DNA of 64,000 nt from Halobacteriales archaeon YIM A00013 (GTDB taxonomy: Archaea; Halobacteriota; Halobacteria; Halobacteriales; Haloarculaceae): contig JAKCFM010000001.1 in assembly GCA_025041195.1 (NCBI GenBank), positions 1,984,001 through 2,048,000 on the forward strand, given 5' to 3'. A program made the translations under genes and the position numbers. Position 1 is the stretch's first letter. Every line of letters begins with the position of its first letter. Shown in pieces: positions 24,631 to 34,055 of this stretch. A model generated the notes under the pieces. That model searched no databases and was not told the origin of the DNA. It saw only the letters and a list, made by a program, of their open reading frames with translations.

Positions 24631-25855
24631 CGTCAGAGTGTGTGGGTGAAACGACAGCGTCCTGGTCGGTACTCGCAATCGCATTGCGTGCGAGCCGGTC
24701 CTGGTAGCCGTGGTATTTGGCAACGCCGGTGGCGTCCGCCTGTTCGATCCCATCAACAGTCTCAGTGTTGAACGACGCCGCAGATTCGGAGTAGACGGCG
24801 TACTCGCTTTCGCGGGCGACCGCGCGGGCGTGGCCGCCTTCGAGCTTGACCGTGACCGAACCAGTCACTCGGGCCTGGGTGGCGTCGATGAATCCCTCAA
24901 GTGCGTCCACGAGCGGCGCGGACAACAGCCCCTGGTATGCGTTTTCTGACCACTCCTGATCGATCGTCGATTTCGTGGCGCGCTCGTTGGCGGTCAACAC
25001 CAGCCCTTCGAGTGCCTCATGCGCAACACCGAGCACGGTCGCTGCCGGATGTTCGTAGTTTTCGCGCACTTTCAGCCCGAGCATGCGATCTTCCATCATG
25101 TCGGTCCGACCGATACCGTGTGCGCCGGCGAGTTCGTTCAGCGTCTCGATCAGCGCAACTGGCTCGATCTGCTCGCCGTCGATGCTCGTCGCGTAGCCGT
25201 CTTCGAAGCCGATGTCGACGAGCTCAGTCTCGACGCCGCCCGGCGAGCTGGTCCACTCGTAAATCGACTCCGGTGGCACGTAGCTCGGATCCTCAAGCGC
25301 ATCACCTTCTATCGAGCGACTCCAGAGATTCGTATCGATCGACCAGGCGCCCTCGTTGCCACCCTCAACCGGAAGGTCGCGTTCTGCGGCGTACTCCATT
25401 TCGTACTCACGAGTGAGCCCCAGCTCACGAACTGGCGCGATCACGTCGAGCTCGCTGGCCCGCCAGACGGCCTCAAACCGCAGCTGGTCGTTACCTTTCC
25501 CAGTGCAGCCGTGCGCGATTGCGCTACAGCCATCACGCCGGGCCACGTCGAGAATGGCCTCTGCAATCACTGGCCGAGCAAGCGCCGTTCCGAGCGGGTA
25601 GCCCTGATAGTCCGCGTTCGCACGCACGGCCGACAGACAGAGCTCTGCAAACTCCTCGCGAGCGTCGACAACGTAATGGTCGAGTCCGAGCGCGTCTGCC
25701 GTCTCTCTGGCTTCTGCAAACTCCTCGTCTGGCTGGCCAACGTCGACGGTAACGCCGATAACCTCGTCGTAATCGTACTCCGATTCGAGCAGCGGTACGC
25801 AAACGGTCGTGTCGAGCCCACCAGAGAAGGCGAGCGCGACGGTGTTTTCTGTCAT
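24623..25855 (-). CDS. argG: Argininosuccinate synthase
   Basis: 410 residues. It condenses citrulline and aspartate with ATP. The N-terminal PP-loop reads TVALAFSGGLDTTV, and CTGKGNDQLRFE and EGGNEGAWSIDTNLWSRSIEG are typical. ATG 25855 (MTENTVALAF) matches the family; a start 57 bp upstream adds a non-conserved tail. First gene of the argGH pair. Confidence 0.95.
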   Translation of the reverse strand: MTENTVALAFSGGLDTTVCVPLLESEYDYDEVIGVTVDVGQPDEEFAEARETADALGLDHYVVDAREEFAELCLSAVRANADYQGYPLGTALARPVIAEAILDVARRDGCSAIAHGCTGKGNDQLRFEAVWRASELDVIAPVRELGLTREYEMEYAAERDLPVEGGNEGAWSIDTNLWSRSIEGDALEDPSYVPPESIYEWTSSPGGVETELVDIGFEDGYATSIDGEQIEPVALIETLNELAGAHGIGRTDMMEDRMLGLKVRENYEHPAATVLGVAHEALEGLVLTANERATKSTIDQEWSENAYQGLLSAPLVDALEGFIDATQARVTGSVTVKLEGGHARAVARESEYAVYSESAASFNTETVDGIEQADATGVAKYHGYQDRLARNAIASTDQDAVVSPTHSDDD

Positions 25856-26117
25856 TGTTGTTGTAGTGGAGATGGGACTGACGATGCTCGTCAGTGGTCG
25901 ATTGTAGTGCAAATTCTATGAGGAAAGTGTAGAGTCGGGCCTAACGGCCCGGTCGTCGTCGTCGGAGAACGAGCGTCGAGAGCCCACGGCTCACGGTGGC
26001 GTCGGCGTGAGTGGTGGGCGCTGTGAGCATGTACTTCCGTCTACTACGAGCGTGCTATTAAACGCTTTTGGCCCGGCAACTTTTCTTTGATGTGGGTTTG
26101 CGTACCACTCGGTTTGC
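25856..26117 (-). promoter_or_regulatory. argG upstream region with hairpins
   Basis: Contains GGGCC-TAAC-GGCCC near 25938-25951 and a perfect CTGACGA-TGC-TCGTCAG at 25878-25894, 23 bp before the argG ATG. A TATA-like TTTAATAG (minus strand) near 26055-26062 would give a leader of about 175 nt that contains both hairpins. The helicase gene upstream ends at 26118. No gene is seen. Confidence 0.4.
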
Positions 26118-28304
26118 TCACGGCGTTGGGGGTCCTTCGACCCAGCCATCCATGTCGGTGTAGAAGTTTAACAGGCCAAATTTGAGCTTCTTCGGGTCGA
26201 TATCGATCATTTCGCGTCGCTCTTCGGTTGGGAACGTTTCTACGACGCTGTACTGAGTCATCTCCCGGTAGCCCCGAGCTGTGTATCGTTCGTCGACGAG
26301 CAGTCGCGCTCCGAAATCCTCCGGCGAGCGAACGACACGACCGAGCGCCTGACGCGTTTTCCTGACGGTTGGCACTTCGACGGCGTACTCCCAGCCGGCA
26401 TCGTTGTTCTCCTCGCCAAAGGCGTTCTGGTAGGCCACTTGAACGCCGTCCATTCGATCATCGAGCCGTGGATACGGGACGCCAACCACGACCACGGTTC
26501 GGGCGTCATCCCCGTCGAAGCTGACACCCTCGGTGAGCGTTCCCCAGAGCGAACTGAATAGTACACCGTTGTCGTCGCTGGTGAACGACTGTTTCAGCGT
26601 TTCGACGGCCGTTCCCGGTTCATCACAGTAGCACGTGGCATCGACGCGATCGACGAGTCGGTCGTGATACCGGCGTGCTTCCCGATAGCTCGGGAAAAAG
26701 CAGAGGACGTTTCCGGGCGTGAACTCGATCGCATCCTCCAGAATGCCCGAGAGCAACACCTGGAGCTCGTGCTCGTCACGCCGTCGCGCAAACAGGGCCG
26801 GTGTGTCCACGGCGTACGTTCGACGCCTATCGTTTGGAAACTGTGGGCCGTACGCAAGCGTCGCCGTATCGTCATCGGATTCGAGACCGAGGACGGACGC
26901 TAGCACGTCAAACGGCCGCAGTGTTGCACTCATCAGCACGCTCGCGTGGAGCTCATCAAACAGCGGTTCGGTTACTTCTCTTGGCAGACAGGTGTACAGT
27001 TCGGCGCGCCCGTACACCCCGTCGTCGGAGCCATCGTCACGGACGCTCAGCAGTGGGTAGGTCCCCTCAGCGCCGCCTTCAAGCAACCATGCGTCAATGA
27101 ACGAGGCCGCCTGGAGGATGCGACACTCCTTTCGCGACTGGTTTTCCCCGTTCTTGTAGGCGTCTTCGTACGCCTGATCGAGGGTTTCACCGAGTTCGAC
27201 GGCCGCTTCGAGATCGGAGTGGATTCCGTTGCCGCTGTAGGTGTCCAGAAACGCAAGCGTCAGCGCATCCCTCCGGTCGTCGTTGGCTATTGAGAGGTCA
27301 TACCACTCATCGTCGACGGATTCGATTTCTCCAAAACCGAGCGTTTCGTCGTACGTCTCACGGAGAGCTCGTAGAAACGCTTCGAGCACGTTTTGAGTGG
27401 GCGCAACTCGGGAATCCTCGAATTCGGCGAGTTCATTCAGCGCGCTGTCAACTGTGTGCTCGGTGAGCGTTCGTGTTGCGTGGTCTCTCGCCGCCGATTC
27501 GATGTTGTGGGCTTCATCGAACACCACCACCACGTCTTCCGGGTCGCGACCCAGCCAGCGAAAGAAGTGCTCTCGGATCATCGGATCGAGCACGTGGTGA
27601 TAGTTGCAGATGACGAGATCGACGCCTTCGATTCCCTCTTTTAACAGTTCGTAACCACAGAGGCCAGCCTGTTCGGCGTAGTCGTAGATTTGATCGGGCG
27701 TGCGGACATCATCAAACAACCACTCGTAGAACGCGTCGGTTTCTTCGGTGAGATTCGCGTGGTATCGCTCACAGATTGTCTGCTCTTCGAGGTGCTCGAT
27801 CGTCTCCTCAAGGGCGTCAAGTTCGTCGGTGACCGCGTCCTGTCCGTCGACGACCGCTGGTGCGTTCTCGTCGGTGGCCTCTTCGATCAGTACGCGTTGG
27901 GTTTCGAGCAGTTCCTGGCGCTCCTGTTCGGTCTCGGCCAGTTCTCGGGTCGTATCACGGAGGGCCTGACACTCATCATAGCCCACGTCGATGTGACACA
28001 TGTCGAGTTTTCCGCGAAACACGACCGCTCGAATCGGTTCGGCATCCACGATCGCCCTGGCTTCCTCGATGAACTGACGGGTTTGCTGGTGGACGTTCGT
28101 CGTGATGACGACGGTTTTGTCGTCATCTCTGGCCCGTTCCAGCGCGGGAGCAAGGGCTGCCAGCGTTTTGCCGGTTCCACACGCGCCCTCGAACAGCACA
28201 TCCGATCCCGACGCGATCGCGTCGTCGATCGTTTCCATCGCTTCCAGCTGGTGGTCGTACGGCGTCTCGTATGGAAAGAACCGGAGATACGATGGCGTTG
28301 CCAC
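26118..28304 (-). CDS. ATP-dependent DNA helicase, XPD/DinG superfamily 2
   Basis: 728 residues. Walker A GACGTGKT (40-47), DEAH box in VVVVFDEAHN, motif SVLMSATLRP and C-terminal ALGRVVRSPEDFG are in order. Between motifs I and II lie four cysteines (in DMCHIDVGYDECQAL, TICERY and GLCGYE), placed as in the 4Fe-4S domain of XPD. Such enzymes unwind DNA 5'-3' in repair; the archaeal role is not settled. Residues 130-175 are a charged coiled coil. Single gene, downstream of the 12-residue-repeat gene. Confidence 0.88.
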   Translation of the reverse strand: MATPSYLRFFPYETPYDHQLEAMETIDDAIASGSDVLFEGACGTGKTLAALAPALERARDDDKTVVITTNVHQQTRQFIEEARAIVDAEPIRAVVFRGKLDMCHIDVGYDECQALRDTTRELAETEQERQELLETQRVLIEEATDENAPAVVDGQDAVTDELDALEETIEHLEEQTICERYHANLTEETDAFYEWLFDDVRTPDQIYDYAEQAGLCGYELLKEGIEGVDLVICNYHHVLDPMIREHFFRWLGRDPEDVVVVFDEAHNIESAARDHATRTLTEHTVDSALNELAEFEDSRVAPTQNVLEAFLRALRETYDETLGFGEIESVDDEWYDLSIANDDRRDALTLAFLDTYSGNGIHSDLEAAVELGETLDQAYEDAYKNGENQSRKECRILQAASFIDAWLLEGGAEGTYPLLSVRDDGSDDGVYGRAELYTCLPREVTEPLFDELHASVLMSATLRPFDVLASVLGLESDDDTATLAYGPQFPNDRRRTYAVDTPALFARRRDEHELQVLLSGILEDAIEFTPGNVLCFFPSYREARRYHDRLVDRVDATCYCDEPGTAVETLKQSFTSDDNGVLFSSLWGTLTEGVSFDGDDARTVVVVGVPYPRLDDRMDGVQVAYQNAFGEENNDAGWEYAVEVPTVRKTRQALGRVVRSPEDFGARLLVDERYTARGYREMTQYSVVETFPTEERREMIDIDPKKLKFGLLNFYTDMDGWVEGPPTP

Positions 28305-28461
28305 GATCCACCCTTGTTCATTCTGGGTGAAAAACGTTCGCGGTTTTTCTCACCGGGGTCTCGGGGGACAGTGACCGGCCCCCTACCACGCGCCGAATGG
28401 GTGGACAGCCCGGTGGCTGATCGGTTGGTGCTCCGAAAAATCGGCCGAAATTTGGTCGACG

Positions 28462-28968
28462 TTACAGGATTCCAAGTGGAACGATTCCCAGGAGATCACC
28501 AAGGATTCCAAGCGGAACGATTCCCAGCAGGTCGCCGAGAATTCCGAGTGGGATGCTCCCCAGCAGGTCGCCAAGGATTCCAAGCGGAAGGGTGCCCACG
28601 ATGCTGCCGAGTGGTCCCAGCGGAACGTTCCCTAGGACACCACCGAGAAGTCCGAGCGGACCCAACGGAACGTTACCAAGGAGACTACCCAGAAGGCCAA
28701 GCGGAACGATTCCCAGCAGGTCACCGAGGATTCCCAATGGAAGGTTTCCAAGGAGGTCACCCATGAGACCCAACGGGGCGATCCCGAGGAGGCCGCCAAG
28801 AAGTCCAATCGGCGTTACCGTGATTGCCTCAGTGACTGGCAGGCTGAGCTCACCCATTCCCAGCGCAAGCGGGAACAGTCCCACAACGCCGAAAACCGGA
28901 GAGCTTGACACCTGATCGTCAGTGTCGATGTCCAGCTGCTCGTTATCGAGCGTGTCTGATTGTGACAT
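28462..28968 (-). CDS. Protein of tandem 12-residue PLGxLGxLLGxx repeats
   Basis: 168 residues. Acidic N-terminus (MSQSDTLDNEQLDIDTDDQ), then from residue 53 to the end about nine and a half copies of a 12-residue unit such as PLGILGDLLGIV; one unit is 15 residues. The body is made almost only of G, L, I, P, V with periodic D or N. No signal peptide. A TATA box (ATATATATTAAT) ends about 29 bp before the ATG, so it is probably transcribed leaderless. I recognise no family. A structural or membrane-associated role is possible. The repetitive DNA makes unit number prone to change. Confidence 0.65.
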   Translation of the reverse strand: MSQSDTLDNEQLDIDTDDQVSSSPVFGVVGLFPLALGMGELSLPVTEAITVTPIGLLGGLLGIAPLGLMGDLLGNLPLGILGDLLGIVPLGLLGSLLGNVPLGPLGLLGGVLGNVPLGPLGSIVGTLPLGILGDLLGSIPLGILGDLLGIVPLGILGDLLGIVPLGIL

Positions 28969-29091
28969 CTTCCCTTGTTGCTGGGATGGATTAATATATA
29001 TTGTCTTCGATCTATCTGCAGAGTGATATTAGAATATGCATTCAAATTGTACAATACAGGCCCTCTATCAGAACTACTGATATATGTTTGA

Positions 29092-30048
29092 TTAATTACT
29101 CGTTGTTCGTTCAGGATGAGAAATGAGATGTGGATAGTCACAGATGAGTCCATTGACGCCAGCGTCGGCGAGTTGAGTGGCTTGAAACCAGTCGGTGATA
29201 GTGTAGACGTTGACCACGCGGTCTTCCGCTCGTGCGACGTCAATGAGATCGATGTTGGCAAAGGGGCCACTGGTGTAGTACGCATCGCCGAAAAACGGCG
29301 TTCCTTTGATCATATTTCTCGGTGGATGGATCGCCTCACAATCGTAGCGACGAACCACTTCGAGTCCGTCCACGATGGAATCCCAGAAGAGGAAGCCGAC
29401 CGGCAACGTAGGGGCCTGTTCGCGAACTTCGGCGATTGCGGCCTCGTAGAACGAGGAGACGAGCACCGGATTGTCGACCCCAGTGCAGATATCGAGAACG
29501 CGCTCGGTGAACGGCCGCCAGATCGCACGCTGGTTCTCGATCGCATCGCCTGCTGGTCCGAAGACCACGTCGTGGGAACCCGGATTTTTGAACTCGACGT
29601 TGACGCCGACGTGTGGTGGAATTTCTGCGAGAACGTCGGACAACAGTGGGACGGTCTCGGTGCTTTCGAGCACCGTTGCACTCGTGACCACATCCGTCGG
29701 TGTCTCCCAGACGACCCCCGATTCGTCTGTGAGACCGCGCTCTCCGCCATCCCGACTTGAGAGCCGATCGTCGTGGAAGACAACCACGTCACCGTCACCG
29801 GTTGGCATCACGTCGATTTCTATCATCGCTGCGCGCGAGTAATGTGGTCCACGGGCGGCCCGGCGCGCGGCCATAGCCGTGTTTTCGGGATAGATCCCGG
29901 CGAACCCACGATGAGCAACGATCGATGGCCCCCAGTGCGATGGCGAATCGGGATCGTCGGGTCGGGCGTTTGCAGTTCCGAGCGCGCCAAACAACGTCAT
30001 GCCTGTGCCAGCTACGAACTCCCGCCGGTTCAGTCTGGGTGTCGTCAT
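29092..30048 (-). CDS. Exported glycerophosphodiester phosphodiesterase
   Basis: 318 residues. Tat signal LNRREFVAGTGMTLFGALGT at the N-terminus. The GDPD active site is visible as AHRGFAGIYPENT (His/Arg, Glu/Asn), MIEIDVMPTGDGDVVVFHDD (Glu-Asp pair and second His), and NVEFKNPG. The family hydrolyses glycerophosphodiesters to glycerol 3-phosphate and an alcohol. A calcium- or magnesium-dependent extracellular enzyme is expected. Divergent from thrC. Confidence 0.9.
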   Translation of the reverse strand: MTTPRLNRREFVAGTGMTLFGALGTANARPDDPDSPSHWGPSIVAHRGFAGIYPENTAMAARRAARGPHYSRAAMIEIDVMPTGDGDVVVFHDDRLSSRDGGERGLTDESGVVWETPTDVVTSATVLESTETVPLLSDVLAEIPPHVGVNVEFKNPGSHDVVFGPAGDAIENQRAIWRPFTERVLDICTGVDNPVLVSSFYEAAIAEVREQAPTLPVGFLFWDSIVDGLEVVRRYDCEAIHPPRNMIKGTPFFGDAYYTSGPFANIDLIDVARAEDRVVNVYTITDWFQATQLADAGVNGLICDYPHLISHPERTTSN

Positions 30049-30274
30049 CGACAGCTAACTCATTACCACATATTGATTCAAGCGTTGCTAATGGAGATAT
30101 ATAGTGGCATATACGGATGGGAATCGCTCACTCGTGGTCAGGATACTGGTGTTCGCAACGACCGAAACCACTCTGTGGCAGTGGTCACGCTTACAGTTCA
30201 ACATTATAAGAGACAGTGACACCGATTCGCACCGGACCGCTTTGCTTATGCGTCCCATGGAATAAGAGCCGACA

Positions 30275-31522
30275 ATGACGAACCTTGCGCTCACCGAGCG
30301 AGTGCCCGATGTCGCCACGGATGGGGTCTGGCTCGAATGCATCGAGACGGGAGAAACGTACGCGCCGTTCGAGGAGATCCGATACACCTCAGAGGAGGAC
30401 CATCTGCTTGAGGTCCGCTACGCGGAGTATCCGGGATTCGAGGCGTTTTCCGGCCGTGGCGTCTGGCGATACGCCGAGGCGTTGCCGTTCGATTCGGGGG
30501 TGTCAATTCCAGAGGGTGACACGCCGTTGTATCACGTCCCCCGGTTAGAAGATGACATTGGCGTCCAAAATCTTCGAATCAAACACGAGGGGATGAATCC
30601 CACCGGGAGTTTCAAGGATCGAGGCATGACCGTCGGCGTCGGTGTCGCACAGCGACTCGGCGTTGACCGGCTCGTTTGTGCCAGCACGGGCAACACGAGT
30701 GCTGCGCTGGCGGCGTACGGCGGCCGCGCCGGGCTCGAAACGCTCGTGTTGCTCCCGTCCGGAAAGGTCGCCGCCGGGAAGGTGGCCCAGGCCAGTCTTC
30801 ACGGCGCACGCATTCTGGAGGTGGACGGCAACTTCGACGACTGTCTCGATATCGTTCGCGAACTGGCCGATCGAGGGGAGGCGTATCTGCTCAACTCGCT
30901 CAATCCGTTCCGGCTTGAGGGCCAGAAAACGATCGGCTTCGAAATCCTAGAGCGGTTCTACGCCGATGAAGGTCGGTTCCCGGACCGGATCGTGTTGCCG
31001 GTCGGCAACGCTGGAAACACGGCCGCGCTGTACAAGGCGTTCCGGGAGTTGGTTGCCGCCGGCGAACTCGATGCAAAGTCTGTTCCAAAGCTCACGGGCG
31101 TGCAGGCTGAAGGAGCCGCACCGATGGTCGAAGCGATCGAAACCGGCAGCGACACCGTCACGCGCTGGGAGTCGGTCGAAACCCGTGCCACGGCGATCAG
31201 AATTGGCAATCCTGTCAACGCACCGAAGGCACTCCCCGGCATTCGCGAGACCGGCGGCACTGCCGTCGCCGTGAGCGATGACCAGATCACGGACGCCCAG
31301 CGCTCGCTTGCTCAGGAAGGAATCGGCGTCGAGCCCGCCAGCGCAGCCAGCGTCGCCGGACTCCGGCAGTTGCGTGCCGATGGAGTCGTCGGATCAGAGG
31401 AGGATGTGGTCTGTCTGACGACCGGCCATCTACTGAAAGACCCGGACGCTGCAGCCACAGCCGGTAACGACCCCGAACCGATTGCTAACGACGCGGACGC
31501 CGTGCTGGAACTGCTGGAGTGA
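30275..31522 (+). CDS. thrC: Threonine synthase
   Basis: 415 residues, fold-type II PLP enzyme converting O-phosphohomoserine to threonine. PLP lysine K114 lies in NPTGSFKDRGM; STGNTSAALAAYGG and PVGNAGNTAALYKAF bind the cofactor phosphate. N-terminal LECIETGETY resembles the short threonine synthase zinc-like start. A TATA-like CATTATAAG near 30205-30213 lies about 60 bp upstream. Single gene. Confidence 0.92.
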   Translation: MTNLALTERVPDVATDGVWLECIETGETYAPFEEIRYTSEEDHLLEVRYAEYPGFEAFSGRGVWRYAEALPFDSGVSIPEGDTPLYHVPRLEDDIGVQNLRIKHEGMNPTGSFKDRGMTVGVGVAQRLGVDRLVCASTGNTSAALAAYGGRAGLETLVLLPSGKVAAGKVAQASLHGARILEVDGNFDDCLDIVRELADRGEAYLLNSLNPFRLEGQKTIGFEILERFYADEGRFPDRIVLPVGNAGNTAALYKAFRELVAAGELDAKSVPKLTGVQAEGAAPMVEAIETGSDTVTRWESVETRATAIRIGNPVNAPKALPGIRETGGTAVAVSDDQITDAQRSLAQEGIGVEPASAASVAGLRQLRADGVVGSEEDVVCLTTGHLLKDPDAAATAGNDPEPIANDADAVLELLE

Positions 31523-31588
31523 GTCAGTTTCAGTAGTCAAGTGATAGTATAGAAACTCTTTTTTGCAGACCGATCCGAAATTGTGGAG

Positions 31589-32188
31589 ATGGCTGCGATA
31601 TTTTTCGATCTGGATGGGACCTTGCTAGAATTCGATCGGGCGTACAGTTCGATTCTCTCGGCTGCGTTCCGATCAGTTGGTGGTGAGTCGCGACGGGCCT
31701 GGGTTGATGGCTACAGCGAGGCCTTTTTCGAGGCGTTTGAGGCGTGCGAATCGGAGCCGTATCGGCGTGCGTTCGACGCGATCGACGTTGCACATGAAAC
31801 CGAACTGCTTGTGGAGGCGCTACAGAACCAGGAGGTCGCGGCCTGTCAGCCGTCTCCAGACGTCCATTCGGCACTGGACCGGTTGGCTGGCGAGTTCGAG
31901 CTTGGCGTGGTAACGAACGGAGTTCCCGATTGGCAGCGCGAGAAGCTTCGTGCCTACGAGCTTGAAGAGCGGTTTGACGTGATCGTTGCCTCATATGCGG
32001 CCGGCGCGCACAAACCAGATCCTGCGCCGTTTCGGCTCGCAGAACAGCGCTTACCAACAGAAAAATACACGATGGTTGGTGACGACGATGCGGATATCGC
32101 TGGTGCCAACGGTGTTGGCTGGTCGTCGGTTCGATACACTGGTGGAGGATTCGCGACGGTCGCTGATGAGTTGTTGGCCGAGCGCTGA
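31589..32188 (+). CDS. HAD-superfamily hydrolase
   Basis: 199 residues. Motif I FFDLDGTLLEFD near the N-terminus (catalytic Asp pair), motif II GVVTNG, motif III lysine in AAGAHKPDPAPF and motif IV MVGDDDADIAGA. The cap is helical, as in phosphoglycolate phosphatase-like proteins. ATG 31589 is chosen over a GTG 6 bp upstream. Substrate unknown. It follows thrC by 66 bp on the same strand and may be cotranscribed. Confidence 0.85.
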   Translation: MAAIFFDLDGTLLEFDRAYSSILSAAFRSVGGESRRAWVDGYSEAFFEAFEACESEPYRRAFDAIDVAHETELLVEALQNQEVAACQPSPDVHSALDRLAGEFELGVVTNGVPDWQREKLRAYELEERFDVIVASYAAGAHKPDPAPFRLAEQRLPTEKYTMVGDDDADIAGANGVGWSSVRYTGGGFATVADELLAER

Positions 32189-32256
32189 TCACGAAGTCGC
32201 GTATGAATATTTTTGACGATCGGTAATATTTTTGAAATTGAATGATTTGAAACCGT

Positions 32257-33447
32257 ATGGAGCTGTCCCGTCGTCACTGGCTCGCAGTCTGTGCATCGAC
32301 AGCTGTCGCCGGTGGCAGTTCACCTGCGATGTGGACTGACAGTCAGCCATCAGCCGACGGGGGAGACTGGCGGATGGTGAACTATGGCCCAGCACAGACG
32401 AGCCATGCTCCGACCGCGAGTCTTGACGTGGATGCCCCGGGAATTGACTGGTTCGTTCCAATTCCCCAGCCCAACACGTCGCCAATTGTAGCCAATGGAA
32501 TGGTGATTGCAGGCGGCAGTCATTCCGGTCTCCGTGCGTTCGATCAAACCGGTTCAACAGTGTGGATTCGAAACAATCTCGGCGAGAACGTATCTACCCC
32601 GGCAATTGCTGAAGACGGATCAACACTGTTCGTTTCCAGGCGCATTCAGAGCACTCATGGCGGACCGAATTGGGCAGTTCGGGCTCTGGATGCAACAACT
32701 GGAGTGGATCGCTGGCAGACAACACTCCCTGGGTCAGAAAACCGTGGCTATGTCCCGACGGCAACAGACGGTGCTGTCTACGTTCGAACCCGTTCCGGAG
32801 TGATCGCATTGGAAGCTTCTGATGGGAGCGTTCGCTGGCGGCTATCCTCACTCCCTTATCCGTCGGGAGCTGAAACGCTTCGCACGGAGATTAGTCCCGC
32901 CATCAGCGGTGATATGGTTGTCGTTCCGGATGCAGATGGCATTACGGCGATCGATCGGACAGACCATTCGATCGTTTGGAGAAAGCGGACGGGAATGGTT
33001 CGCACGACACCCGCGATTGCGGGCTCGACCGTGTATTTCGCAGACGTGATGGCGGGAGTCTACGCACTCGACCTCGAAACGGGCGACCAACGGTGGGGTG
33101 GAATTGGTGGGACTGGTGTCTGGACACCGCCGGCAGTCGGCAGTGAGCGTGTGTATTTCGGTACTAGCGGTAATATCATCGCAGTGAACGCAAGCGATGG
33201 TTCGAGTGACTGGTTAACGAGCTTCAACGGAGGTATTTCTGCACCGATTGCAGTGGGTGATGGTTTCATCGTCGCCGGGCCCGATCTCGCAATTGTCGAT
33301 GCAGACGGTGAGGGTCGCTGGTTTTCGGATGAAATACTCTGGCGGATGTATGGAAATCGGGTTTTCTCACCTGCGCTTGCCAACGCCACTGTGTATGCGA
33401 CCGTCAGTATGGGACTGCTCGGAGGCGGGCTGTACGCCATCAGCTAA
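32257..33447 (+). CDS. Exported PQQ-like beta-propeller protein
   Basis: 396 residues. Twin-arginine start ELSRRHWLAVCAS. The rest is made of repeated blades with WQTTLPG, VYVRTRSGVIALEASDGSVRW and VYALDLETGDQRW, the tryptophan-docking pattern of PQQ/pyrrolo-quinoline-like propellers. No catalytic residues for a dehydrogenase are seen, so a structural or binding role outside the cell is more likely. Convergent with a small membrane gene. Confidence 0.82.
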   Translation: MELSRRHWLAVCASTAVAGGSSPAMWTDSQPSADGGDWRMVNYGPAQTSHAPTASLDVDAPGIDWFVPIPQPNTSPIVANGMVIAGGSHSGLRAFDQTGSTVWIRNNLGENVSTPAIAEDGSTLFVSRRIQSTHGGPNWAVRALDATTGVDRWQTTLPGSENRGYVPTATDGAVYVRTRSGVIALEASDGSVRWRLSSLPYPSGAETLRTEISPAISGDMVVVPDADGITAIDRTDHSIVWRKRTGMVRTTPAIAGSTVYFADVMAGVYALDLETGDQRWGGIGGTGVWTPPAVGSERVYFGTSGNIIAVNASDGSSDWLTSFNGGISAPIAVGDGFIVAGPDLAIVDADGEGRWFSDEILWRMYGNRVFSPALANATVYATVSMGLLGGGLYAIS

Positions 33448-33452
33448 GCGGC

Positions 33453-33753
33453 TTACACCGGACAGGGGGCCTGAACACACCCCAACAGTGCGAGCTGGGG
33501 AACGCCAGTGAGTACCGGGACACCACCAAACTCCAGCAGCGCACGATGCAAGTCGGGCGATCCGATCGATGCCACACGGACGACAACCCAGGCGAAAAGC
33601 GTCATGAAACCCGTTGCGTTCACCAGCAGCACCAAGATCCAACGGCTGGGGAAAGAACGCATACAGCTCGGCCATCACGAACGAGATGACTCCGATGAGC
33701 AGTGCCATTTTGATGGGATGTCGATTCAATATCGCTGACTGTGTTACACCCAT
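33453..33753 (-). pseudogene. Small membrane protein gene with a one-base frameshift
   Basis: The first frame (ATG 33753) reads MGVTQSAILNRHPIKMALLI and a hydrophobic segment up to AFFP. The second frame continues SRWILVLLVNATGFMTLFAW and ends in ALLGCVQAPCPV. Deleting one base of the four-G run at 33648-33651 (plus strand) joins them into a 99-residue protein with about three transmembrane segments. No family recognised. Could be a sequencing error or a real pseudogene. Confidence 0.55.
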
Positions 33754-33808
33754 GTCGAAATTGTGACGCAGTTATTTTGTCAATTTTATGATAGAATTAT
33801 CAGAGAGA

Positions 33809-33821
33809 ACGACAGTGTCGT
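33809..33821. promoter_or_regulatory. Short palindrome upstream of cassette copy 3
   Basis: ACGACA-G-TGTCGT, perfect 6-bp arms, about 76 bp before the conserved AACAGTCTTTCACAA box. No such palindrome precedes the other copies, so its link to the cassette is doubtful. Confidence 0.25.
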
Positions 33822-33896
33822 GGACAGGCGAGTTCGAACAGCCTCAGATCCCATGGAAGAACGATTGTGTGGTTCACAACCAGAAGATGTTATTCG

Positions 33897-34055
33897 AACA
33901 GTCTTTCACAAATATTCCAACATAATGTTATAACCAATCGGGAAGGTATTGGAACACGAGAGCACAGATGCGCCACGGGGCGTTGTGCGTTCGTGTATGA
34001 ACGCGCCGGGTGGTAAGGTCACCCGACGCTGGGCTCTCGTCAAGGCGATTTGCCC
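33897..34055 (+). promoter_or_regulatory. Promoter and structured leader of cassette copy 3
   Basis: Box AACAGTCTTTCACAA (33897-33911), TATA-like GTTATAA (33927-33933), P1 (ACACGA / TCGTGT), P2 (34003-34012 with 34020-34029) and P3 (TGGGC 34030-34034 with GCCCA 34052-34056). P3 competes with CCCAT-GCA-ATGGG (34053-34065), which contains the start codon. Confidence 0.65.

Noticed and set aside
25019-25921. A 300-codon plus-strand frame over argG
   Set aside because: Antisense to argG, which has all expected motifs; such long shadows are common in GC-rich haloarchaeal genes.
27690-28766. A long plus-strand reading frame opposite the helicase and repeat genes
   Set aside because: It lies antisense to the DinG/XPD-type helicase, whose motifs are clear, and its translation has no recognisable domain.
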